NCBI RefSeq assembly: GCF_019097595.1
Contig: NC_080710.1
Span: 6,841,780 to 6,905,779, forward strand
Length of the DNA: 64,000 nucleotides
Reading direction: 5' to 3'
From: Hemibagrus wyckioides
Taxonomy: Eukaryota > Chordata > Actinopteri > Siluriformes > Bagridae
Of this stretch, positions 13,001-25,270 are shown piece after piece. Within the stretch, counting starts at the first letter, position 1, and each line of letters begins with the position of its first letter. The translations under genes were made by a program, and so were the position numbers. The notes beneath the pieces were generated by a model. It was not told where the DNA came from, searched no databases, and saw only the letters and a program-made list of their open reading frames with translations.

Positions 13001-16000
13001 ATCAGCTTTTCCATGATTCATATGATTTTTTGCACTTTGATGAAAAAAATCATATTTCATATCAAACTTCATTTTTTTTATGATTTTCCTATGTTTATTA
13101 TGAATTATGGCATTTTTAACGTAAACAATCACATTTCATATCATAGTCGACCCCAAACATGTGACAAAAGTCAAAGAAAACTGCCCCATTCAGCTGCACA
13201 CATGCGATTGTCTGAAAAACCGCTTTCCCTTGCTCGTAGAGCGCTGAGACTTGCGGAATCGCATTTTCAGCGCCAGAGAAGCACAATGCAGAGAGCACGC
13301 TGCACTGAGGCAGGAAACGAGCCAGTTCGATGAAAAATGATGAAAGTTGACTATGTTAAGTGAATTTTCACGGAATATCAGCTTTTCCATGATTCATATG
13401 ATTTTTTGCACATTGATGAAAAAAATCATATTTCATATCAAAATTCATTTTTTTTATGATTTTCCTATGTTTATTATGAATTTTGGCATTTTAACGTAAA
13501 CAATCACATTTCATATCATAGTCGACCCCAAACATGTGACAAAAGTCAAAGAAAACTGCCCCATTCAGCTGCACACATGCGATTGTCTGAAAAACCGCTT
13601 TCCCTTGCTCGTAGAGCGCTGAGACTTGCGGAATCGCATTTTCAGCGCCAGAGAAGCACAATGCAGAGAGCACGCTGCACTGAGGCAGGAAACGAGCCAG
13701 TTCGATGAAAAATGATGAAAGTTGACTATGTTAAATGAATTTTCACGGAATATCAGCTTTTCCATGATTCATATGATTTTTTGCACTTTGATGAAAAAAA
13801 TCATATTTCATATCAAAATTCATTTTTTTTATGATTTTCCTATGTTTATTATGAATTTTGGCATTTTAACGTAAACAATCACATTTCATATCATAGTCGA
13901 CCCCAAACATGTGACAAAAGTAAAAGAAAACTGCCCCATTCAGCTGCACACATGCGATTGTCTGAAAAACCGCTTTCCCTTGCTCGTAGAGCGCTGAGAC
14001 TTGCGGAATCGCATTTTCAGCGCCAGAGAAGCACAATGCAGAGAGCACGCTGCACTGAGGCAGGAAACGAGCCAGTTCGATGAAAAATGATGAAAGTTGA
14101 CTATGTTAAGTGAATTTTCACGGAATATCAGCTTTTCATGATTCATATGATTTTTTGCACTTTGATGAAAAAAATCATATTTCATATCAAAATTCATTTT
14201 TTTTATGATTTTCCTATGTTTATTATGAATTTTGGCATTTTAACGTAAACAATCACATTTCATATCATAGTCGACCCCAAACATGTGACAAAAGTCAAAG
14301 AAAACTGCCCCATTCAGCTGCACACATGCGATTGTCTGAAAAACCGCTTTCCCTTGCTCGTAGAGCGCTGAGACTTGCGGAATCGCATTTTCAGCGCCAG
14401 AGAAGCACAATGCAGAGAGCACTCTGCACTGAGGCAGGAAACGAGCCAGTTCGATGAAAAATGATGAAAGTTGACTATGTTAAGTGAATTTTCACGGAAT
14501 ATCAGCTTTTCCATGATTCATATGATTTTTTGCACTTTGATGAAAAAAATCATATTTCATATCAAAATTCATTTTTTTTATGATTTTCCTATGTTTATTA
14601 TGAATTTTGGCATTTTAACGTAAACAATCACATTTCATATCATAGTCGACCCCAAACATGTGACAAAAGTCAAAGAAAACTGCCCCATTCAGCTGCACAC
14701 ATGCGATTGTCTGAAAAACCGCTTTCCCTTGCTCGTAGAGCGCTGAGACTTGCGGAATCGCATTTTCAGCGCCAGAGAAGCACAATGCAGAGAGCACACT
14801 GCACTGAGGCAGGAAACGAGTCAGTTCGATGAAAAATGATGAAAGTTGACTATGTTTATTGAATTTTCATGGAATATCACTTTTTCCTTGTTTCTAATGA
14901 ATTTTTGGTCTTTGATGAAAAAAATCATATTTCATATCAAACTTCATTTTTTTTATGATTTTCCTATGTTTATTATGAATTTTGGTATTTTAACGTAAAC
15001 AATCACATTTCATATCATAGTCGACCCCAAACATGTGACAAAAGTAAAAGAAAACTGCTCCATTCAGCTGCACACATGCGATTGTCTGAAAAACCGCTTT
15101 CCCTTGCTCGTAGAGCGCTGAGACTTGCGGAATCGCATTTTCAGCGCCAGAGAAGCACAATGCAGAGAGCACGCTGCACTGAGGCAGGAAACGAGCCAGT
15201 TCGATGAAAAATGATGAAAGTTGACTATGTTAAGTGAATTTTCACGGAATATCAGCTTTTCCATGATTCATATGATTTTTTGCACTTTGATGAAAAAAAT
15301 CATATTTCATATCAAAATTCATTTTTTTATGATTTTCCTATGTTTATTATGAAATTTGGCATTTTAACGTAAACAATCACATTTCATATCATAGTCGACC
15401 CCAAACATGTGACAAAAGTCAAAGAAAACTGCCCCATTCAGCTGCACACATGCGATTGTCTGAAAAACCGCTTTCCCTTGCTCGTAGAGCGCTGAGACTT
15501 GCGGAATCGCATTTTCAGCGCCAGAGAAGCACAATGCAGAGAGCACGCTGCACTGAGGCAGGAAACGAGCCAGTTCGATGAAAAATGATGAAAGTTGACT
15601 ATGTTAAGTGAATTTTCACGGAATATCAGCTTTTCCATGATTCATATGATTTTTTGCACTTTGATGAAAAAAATCATATTTCATATCAAAATTCATTTTT
15701 TTTATGATTTTCCTATGTTTATTATGAATTTTGGCATTTTAACGTAAACAATCACATTTCATATCATAGTCGACCCCAAACATGTGACAAAAGTCAAAGA
15801 AAACTGCCCCATTCAGCTGCACACATGCGATTGTCTGAAAAACCGCTTTCCCTTGCTCGTAGAGCGCTGAGACTTGCGGAATCGCATTTTCAGCGCCAGA
15901 GAAGCACAATGCAGAGAGCACACTGCACTGAGGCAGGAAACGAGCCAGTTCGATGAAAAATGATGAAAGTTGACTATGTTTATTGAATTTTCATGGAATA

Positions 16001-19000
16001 TCACTTTTTCCTTGTTTCTAATGAATTTTTGGACTTTGATGAAAAAAATCATATTTCATATCAAAATTCATTTTTTTTATGATTTTCCTATGTTTATTAT
16101 GAATTTTGGCATTTTAACGTAAACAATCACATTTCATATCATAGTCGACCCCAAACATGTGACAAAAGTCAAAGAAAACTGCCCCATTCAGCTGCACACA
16201 TGCGATTGTCTGAAAAACCGCTTTCCCTTGCTCGTAGAGCGCTGAGACTTGCGGAATCGCATTTTCAGCGCCAGAGAAGCACAATGCAGAGAGCACACTG
16301 CACTGAGGCAGGAAACGAGTCAGTTCGATGAAAAATGATGAAAGTTGACTATGTTAAGTGAATTTTCACGGAATATCAGCTTTTCCATGATTCATATGAT
16401 TTTTTGCACTTTGATGAAAACAATCATATTTCATATCAAATTCATTTTTTTTATGATTTTCCTATGTTTATTATGAATTTTGGCATTTTAACGTAAACAA
16501 TCACATTTCATATCATAGTCGACCCCAAAATTGTGACAAAAGTCAAAGAAAACTGCCCCATTCAGCTGCACACATGCGATTGTCTGAAAAACCGCTTTCC
16601 CTTGCTCGTAGAGCGCTGAGACTTGCGGAATCGCATTTTCAGCGCCAGAGAAGCACAATGCAGAGAGCACGCTGCACTGAGGCAGGAAACGAGCCAGTTC
16701 GATGAAAAATGATGAAAGTTGACTATGTTAAGTGAATTTTCACGGAATATCAGCTTTTCCATGATTCATATGATTTTTTGCACTTTGATGAAAAAAATCA
16801 TATTTCATATCAAAATTCATTTTTTTTATGATTTTCCTATGTTTATTATGAATTTTGGCATTTTAACGTAAACAATCACATTTCATATCATAGTCGACCC
16901 CAAACATGTGACAAAAGTCAAAGAAAACTGCCCCATTCAGCTGCACACATGCGATTGTCTGAAAAACCGCTTTCCCTTGCTCGTAGAGCGCTGAGACTTG
17001 CGGAATCGCATTTTCAGCGCCAGAGAAGCACAATGCAGAGAGCACTCTGCACTGAGGCAGGAAACGAGCCAGTTCGATGAAAAATGATGAAAGTTGACTA
17101 TGTTAAGTGAATTTTCACGGAATATCAGCTTTTCCATGATTCATATGATTTTTTGCACTTTGATGAAAAAAATCATATTTCATATCAAAATTCATTTTTT
17201 TTATGATTTTCCTATGTTTATTATGAATTTTGGCATTTTAACGTAAACAATCACATTTCATATCATAGTCGACCCCAAACATGTGACAAAAGTCAAAGAA
17301 AACTGCCCCATTCAGCTGCACACATGCGATTGTCTGAAAAACCGCTTTCCCTTGCTCGTAGAGCGCTGAGACTTGCGGAATCGCATTTTCAGCGCCAGAG
17401 AAGCACAATGCAGAGAGCACACTGCACTGAGGCAGGAAACGAGCCAGTTCGATGAAAAATGATGAAAGTTGACTATGTTAAGTGAATTTTCACGGAATAT
17501 CAGCTTTTCCATGATTCATATGATTTTTTGCACTTTGAAGAAAAAAATCATATTTCATATCAAAATTCATTTTTTTTTATGATTTTCCTATGTTTATTAT
17601 GAATTTTGGCATTTTAACGTAAACAATCACATTTCATATCATAGTCGACCCCAAACATGTGACAAAAGTAAAAGAAAACTGCCCCATTCAGCTGCACACA
17701 TGCGATTGTCTGAAAAACCGCTTTCCCTTGCTCGTAGAGCGCTGAGACTTGCGGAATCGCATTTTCAGCGCCAGAGAAGCACAATGCAGAGAGCACGCTG
17801 CACTGAGGCAGGAAACGAGCCAGTTCGATGAAAAATGATGAAAGTTGACTATGTTTATTGAATTTTCATGGAATATCACTTTTTCCTTGTTTCTAATGAA
17901 TTTTTGGACTTTGATGAAAAAAATCATATTTCATATCAAAATTCATTTTTTTTATGATTTTCCTATGTTTATTATGAATTTTGGTATTTTAACGTAAACA
18001 ATCACATTTCATATCATAGTCGACCCCAAACATGTGACAAAAGTCAAAGAAAACTGCCCCATTCAGCTGCACACATGCGATTGTCTGAAAAACCGCTTTC
18101 CCTTGCTCGTAGAGCGCTGAGACTTGCGGAATCGCATTTTCAGCGCCAGAGAAGCACAATGCAGAGAGCACGCTGCACTGAGGCAGGAAACGAGCCAGTT
18201 CGATGAAAAATGATGAAAGTTGACTATGTTAAGTGAATTTTCACGGAATATCAGCTTTTCCATGATTCATATGATTTTTTGCACTTTGATGAAAAAAATC
18301 ATATTTCATATCAAAATTCATTTTTTTTATGATTTTCCTATGTTTATTATGAATTTTGGCATTTTAACGTAAACAATCACATTTCATATCATAGTCGACC
18401 CCAAACATGTGACAAAAGTCAAAGAAAACTGCCCCATTCAGCTGCACACATGCGATTGTCTGAAAAACCGCTTTCCCTTGCTCGTAGAGCGCTGAGACTT
18501 GCGGAATCGCATTTTCAGCGCCAGAGAAGCACAATGCAGAGAGCACACTGCACTGAGGCAGGAAACGAGCCAGTTCGATGAAAAATGATGAAAGTTGACT
18601 ATGTTTATTGAATTTTCATGGAATATCACTTTTTCCTTGTTTCTAATGAATTTTTGGACTTTGATGAAAAAAATCATATTTCATATCAAAATTCATTTTT
18701 TTTATGATTTTCCTATGTTTATTATGAATTTTGGCATTTTAACGTAAACAATCACATTTCATATCATAGTCGACCCCAAACATGTGACAAAAGTAAAAGA
18801 AAACTGCTCCATTCAGCTGCACACATGCGATTGTCTGAAAAACCGCTTTCCCTTGCTCGTAGAGCGCTGAGACTTGCGGAATCGCATTTTCAGCGCCAGA
18901 GAAGCACAATGCAGAGAGCACGCTGCACTGAGGCAGGAAACGAGCCAGTTCGATGAAAAATGATGAAAGTTGACTATGTTAAGTGAATTTTCACGGAATA

Positions 19001-22000
19001 TCAGCTTTTCCATGATTCATATGATTTTTTGCACTTTGATGAAAAAAATCATATTTCATATCAAAATTCATTTTTTTTATGATTTTCCTATGTTTATTAT
19101 GAATTTTGGCATTTTAACGTAAACAATCACATTTCATATCATAGTCGACCCCAAACATGTGACAAAAGTCAAAGAAAACTGCCCCATTCAGCTGCACACA
19201 TGCGATTGTCTGAAAAACCGCTTTCCCTTGCTCGTAGAGCGCTGAGACTTGCGGAATCGCATTTTCAGCGCCAGAGAAGCACAATGCAGAGAGCACGCTG
19301 CACTGAGGCAGGAAACGAGCCAGTTCGATGAAAAATGATGAAAGTTGACTATGTTAAATGAATTTTCACGGAATATCAGCTTTTCCATGATTCATATGAT
19401 TTTTTGCACTTTGATGAAAAAAATCATATTTCATATCAAAATTCATTTATTTTATGACTTTCTTTTCTTTATTATGAATATTGGCATTTTAAAGTAAACA
19501 ATCACATTTCATATCATAGTTGACCCCAAACATGTGACAAAAGTCAAAGAAAACTGCCCCATTCAGCTGCACACATGCGATTGTCTGAAAAACCGCTTTC
19601 CCTTGCTCGTAGAGCGCTGAGACTTGCGGAATCGCATTTTCAGCGCCAGAGAAGCACAATGCAGAGAGCACACTGCACTGAGGCAGGAAACGAGCCAGTT
19701 CGATGAAAAATGATGAAAGTTGACTATGTTTATTGAATTTTCATGGAATTTCACTTTTTCCTTGTTTCTAATGAATTTTTGGACTTTGATGAAAAAAATC
19801 ATATTTCATATCAAAATTCATTTTTTTTATGATTTTCCTATGTTTATTATGAATTTTGGCATTTTAACGTAAACAATCACATTTCATATCATAGTCGACC
19901 CCAAACATGTGACAAAAGTCAAAGAAAACTGCCCCATTCAGCTGCACACATGCGATTGTCTGAAAAACCGCTTTCCCTTGCTCGTAGAGCGCTGAGACTT
20001 GCGGAATCGCATTTTCAGCGCCAGAGAAGCACAATGCAGAGAGCACACTGCACTGAGGCAGGAAACGAGCCAGTTCGATGAAAAATGATGAAAGTTGACT
20101 ATGTTAAGTGAATTTTCACGGAATATCAGCTTTTCCATGATTCATATGATTTTTTGCACTTTGATGAAAAAAATCATATTTCATATCAAAATTCATTTTT
20201 TTTATGATTTTCCTATGTTTATTATGAATTTTGGCATTTTAACGTAAACAATCACATTTCATATCATAGTCGACCCCAAACATGTAACAAAAGTCAAAGA
20301 AAACTGCCCCATTCAGCTGCACACATGCGATTGTCTGAAAAACCGCTTTCCCTTGCTCGTAGAGCGCTGAGACTTGCGGAATCGCATTTTCAGCGCCAGA
20401 GAAGCACAATGCAGAGAGCACTCTGCACTGAGGCAGGAAACGAGCCAGTTCGATGAAAAATGATGAAAGTTGACTATGTTAAGTGAATTTTCACGGAATA
20501 TCAGCTTTTCCATGATTCATATGATTTTTTGCACTTTGATGAAAAAAATCATATTTCATATCAAAATTCATTTTTTTTATGATTTTCCTATGTTTATTAT
20601 GAATTTTGGCATTTTAACGTAAACAATCACATTTCATATCATAGTCGACCCCAAACATGTGACAAAAGTCAAAGAAAACTGCCCCATTCAGCTGCACACA
20701 TGCGATTGTCTGAAAAACCGCTTTCCCTTGCTCGTAGAGCGCTGAGACTTGCGGAATCGCATTTTCAGCGCCAGAGAAGCACAATGCAGAGAGCACACTG
20801 CACTGAGGCAGGAAACGAGCCAGTTCGATGAAAAATGATGAAAGTTGACTATGTTTATTGAATTTTCACGGAATATCAGCTTTTCCATGATTCATATGAT
20901 TTTTTGCACTTTGATGAAAAAAATCATATTTCATATCAAAATTCATTTTTTTTATGATTTTCCTATGTTTATTATGAATTTTGGCATTTTAACGTAAACA
21001 ATCACATTTCATATCATAGTCGACCCCAAACATGTGACAAAAGTCAAAGAAAACTGCCCCATTCAGCTGCACACATGCGATTGTCTGAAAAACCGCTTTC
21101 CCTTGCTCGTAGAGCGCTGAGACTTGCGGAATCGCATTTTCAGCGCCAGAGAAGCACAATGCAGAGAGCACACTGCACTGAGGCAGGAAACGAGCCAGTT
21201 CGATGAAAAATGATGAAAGTTGACTATGTTAAGTGAATTTTCACGGAATATCAGCTTTTCCATGATTCATATGATTTTTTGCACTTTGATGAAAAAAATC
21301 ATATTTCATATCAAAATTCATTTTTTTTATGATTTTCCTATGTTTATTATGAATTTTGGCATTTTAACGTAAACAATCACATTTCATATCATAGTCGACC
21401 CCAAACATGTGACAAAAGTCAAAGAAAACTGCCCCATTCAGCTGCACACATGCGATTGTCTGAAAAACCGCTTTCCCTTGCTCGTAGAGCGCTGAGACTT
21501 GCGGAATCGCATTTTCAGCGCCAGAGAAGCACAATGCAGAGAGCACACTGCACTGAGGCAGGAAACGAGCCAGTTCGATGAAAAATGATGAAAGTTGACT
21601 ATGTTAAGTGAATTTTCACGGAATATCAGCTTTTCCATGATTCATATGATTTTTTGCACTTTGATGAAAAAAATCATATTTCATATCAAAATTCATTTTT
21701 TTTATGATTTTCCTATGTTTATTATGAATTTTGGCATTTTAACGTAAACAATCACATTTCATATCATAGTCGACCCCAAACATGTGACAAAAGTCAAAGA
21801 AAACTGCCCCATTCAGCTGCACACATGCGATTGTCTGAAAAACCGCTTTCCCTTGCTCGTAGAGCGCTGAGACTTGCGGAATCGCATTTTCAGCGCCAGA
21901 GAAGCACAATGCAGAGAGCACACTGCACTGAGGCAGGAAACGAGCCAGTTCGATGAAAAATGATGAAAGTTGACTATGTTAAGTGAATTTTCACGGAATA

Positions 22001-25000
22001 TCAGCTTTTCCATGATTCATATGATTTTTTGCACTTTGATGAAAAAAATCATATTTCATATCAAAATTCATTTTTTTATGATTTTCCTATGTTTATTATG
22101 AATTTTGGCATTTTAACGTAAACAATCACATTTCATATCATAGTCGACCCCAAACATGTGACAAAAGTCAAAGAAAACTGCCCCATTCAGCTGCACACAT
22201 GCGATTGTCTGAAAAACCGCTTTCCCTTGCTCGTAGAGCGCTGAGACTTGCGGAATCGCATTTTCAGCGCCAGAGAAGCACAATGCAGAGAGCACGCTGC
22301 ACTGAGGCAGGAAACGAGCCAGTTCGATGAAAAATGATGAAAGTTGACTATGTTAAATGAATTTTCACGGAATATCAGCTTTTCCATGATTCATATGATT
22401 TTTTGCACTTTGATGAAAAAAATCATATTTCATATCAAAATTCATTTATTTTATGACTTTCTTTTCTTTATTATGAATATTGGCATTTTAACGTAAACAA
22501 TCACATTTCATATCATAGTTGACCCCAAACATGTGACAAAAGTCAAAGAAAACTGCCCCATTCAGCTGCACACATGCGATTGTCTGAAAAACCGCTTTCC
22601 CTTGCTCGTAGAGCGCTGAGACTTGCGGAATCGCATTTTCAGCGCCAGAGAAGCACAATGCAGAGAGCACACTGCACTGAGGCAGGAAACGAGCCAGTTC
22701 GATGAAAAATGATGAAAGTTGACTATGTTTATTGAATTTTCATGGAATATCACTTTTTCCTTGTTTCTAATGAATTTTTGGACTTTGATGAAAAAAATCA
22801 TATTTCATATCAAAATTCATTTTTTTTATGATTTTCCTATGTTTATTATGAATTTTGGCATTTTAACGTAAACAATCACATTTCATATCATAGTCGACCC
22901 CAAACATGTGACAAAAGTCAAAGAAAACTGCCCCATTCAGCTGCACACATGCGATTGTCTGAAAAACCGCTTTCCCTTGCTCGTAGAGCGCTGAGACTTG
23001 CGGAATCGCATTTTCAGCGCCAGAGAAGCACAATGCAGAGAGCACACTGCACTGAGGCAGGAAACGAGCCAGTTCGATGAAAAATGATGAAAGTTGACTA
23101 TGTTAAGTGAATTTTCACGGAATATCAGCTTTTCCATGATTCATATGATTTTTTGCACTTTGATGAAAAAAATCATATTTCATATCAAAATTCATTTTTT
23201 TTATGATTTTCCTATGTTTATTATGAATTTTGGCATTTTAACGTAAACAATCACATTTCATATCATAGTCGACCCCAAACATGTGACAAAAGTCAAAGAA
23301 AACTGCCCCATTCAGCTGCACACATGCGATTGTCTGAAAAACCGCTTTCCCTTGCTCGTAGAGCGCTGAGACTTGCGGAATCGCATTTTCAGCGCCAGAG
23401 AAGCACAATGCAGAGAGCACGCTGCACTGAGGCAGGAAACGAGCCAGTTCGATGAAAAATGATGAAAGTTGACTATGTTAAGTGAATTTTCACGGAATAT
23501 CAGCTTTTCCATGATTCATATGATTTTTTGCACTTTGATGAAAAAAATCATATTTCATATCAAAATTCATTTTTTTTATGATTTTCCTATGTTTATTATG
23601 AATTTTGGCATTTTAACGTAAACAATCACATTTCATATCATAGTCGACCCCAAACATGTGACAAAAGTCAAAGAAAACTGCCCCATTCAGCTGCACACAT
23701 GCGATTGTCTGAAAAACCGCTTTCCCTTGCTCGTAGAGCGCTGAGACTTGCGGAATCGCATTTTCAGCGCCAGAGAAGCACAATGCAGAGAGCACACTGC
23801 ACTGAGGCAGGAAACGAGCCAGTTCGATGAAAAATGATGAAAGTTGACTATGTTTATTGAATTTTCATGGAATTTCACTTTTTCCTTGTTTCTAATGAAT
23901 TTTTGGACTTTGATGAAAAAAATCATATTTCATATCAAAATTCATTTTTTTTATGATTTTCCTATGTTTATTATGAATTTTGGCATTTTAACGTAAACAA
24001 TCACATTTCATATCATAGTCGACCCCAAACATGTGACAAAAGTAAAAGAAAACTGCCCCATTCAGCTGCACACATGCGATTGTCTGAAAAACCGCTTTCC
24101 CTTGCTCGTAGAGCGCTGAGACTTGCGGAATCGCATTTTCAGCGCCAGAGAAGCACAATGCAGAGAGCACGCTGCACTGAGGCAGGAAACGAGCCAGTTC
24201 GATGAAAAATGATGAAAGTTGACTATGTTAAGTGAATTTTCACGGAATATCAGCTTTTCCATGATTCATATGATTTTTTGCACTTTGATGAAAAAAATCA
24301 TATTTCATATCAAAATTCATTTTTTTTATGATTTTCCTATGTTTATTATGAATTTTGGCATTTTAACGTAAACAATCACATTTCATATCATAGTCGACCC
24401 CAAACATGTGACAAAAGTCAAAGAAAACTGCCCCATTCAGCTGCACACATGCGATTGTCTGAAAAACCGCTTTCCCTTGCTCGTAGAGCGCTGAGACTTG
24501 CGGAATCGCATTTTCAGCGCCAGAGAAGCACAATGCAGAGAGCACGCTGCACTGAGGCAGGAAACGAGCCAGTTCGATGAAAAATGATGAAAGTTGACTA
24601 TGTTAAATGAATTTTCACGGAATATCAGCTTTTCCATGATTCATATGATTTTTTGCACTTTGATGAAAAAAATCATATTTCATATCAAAATTCATTTATT
24701 TTATGACTTTCATTTGTTTATTATGAATATTGGCATTTTAAAGTAAACAATCACATTTCATATCATAGTTGACCCCAAACATGTGACAAAAGTCAAAGAA
24801 AACTGCCCCATTCAGCTGCACACATGCGATTGTCTGAAAAACCGCTTTCCCTTGCTCGTAGAGCGCTGAGACTTGCGGAATCGCATTTTCAGCGCCATAG
24901 AAGCACAATGCAGAGAGCACACTGCACTGAGGCAGGAAACGAGCCAGTTCGATGAAAAATGATGAAAGTTGACTATGTTTATTGAATTTTCATGGAATTT

Positions 25001-25237
25001 CACTTTTTCCTTGTTTCTAATGAATTTTTGGACTTTGATGAAAAAAATCATATTTCATATCAAAATTCATTTTTTTTATGATTTTCCTATGTTTATTATG
25101 AATTTTGGCATTTTAACGTAAACAATCACATTTCATATCATAGTCGACCCCAAACATGTGACAAAAGTCAAAGAAAACTGCCCCATTCAGCTGCACACAT
25201 GCGATTGTCTGAAAAACCGCTTTCCCTTGCTCGTAGA

Positions 25238-25270
25238 GCGCTGAGACTTGCGGAATCGCATTTTCAGCGC
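25238..25270. repeat. Two-tier inverted repeat in the satellite core (representative copy)
   Basis: The outer arms are GCGCTGA (25238-25244) and TCAGCGC (25264-25270), a perfect 7-bp pairing. The inner arms are TGCG (25249-25252) and CGCA (25257-25260) around a GAAT loop. The two tiers are separated by GACT and TTT. The same 33 nt recur in nearly every monomer of the array. Rare exceptions are copies near 12494 and 48487 (gcgcaga) and near 8760 (gagagttg). It could extrude as a cruciform or fold as RNA; no function is shown. Confidence 0.85.
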
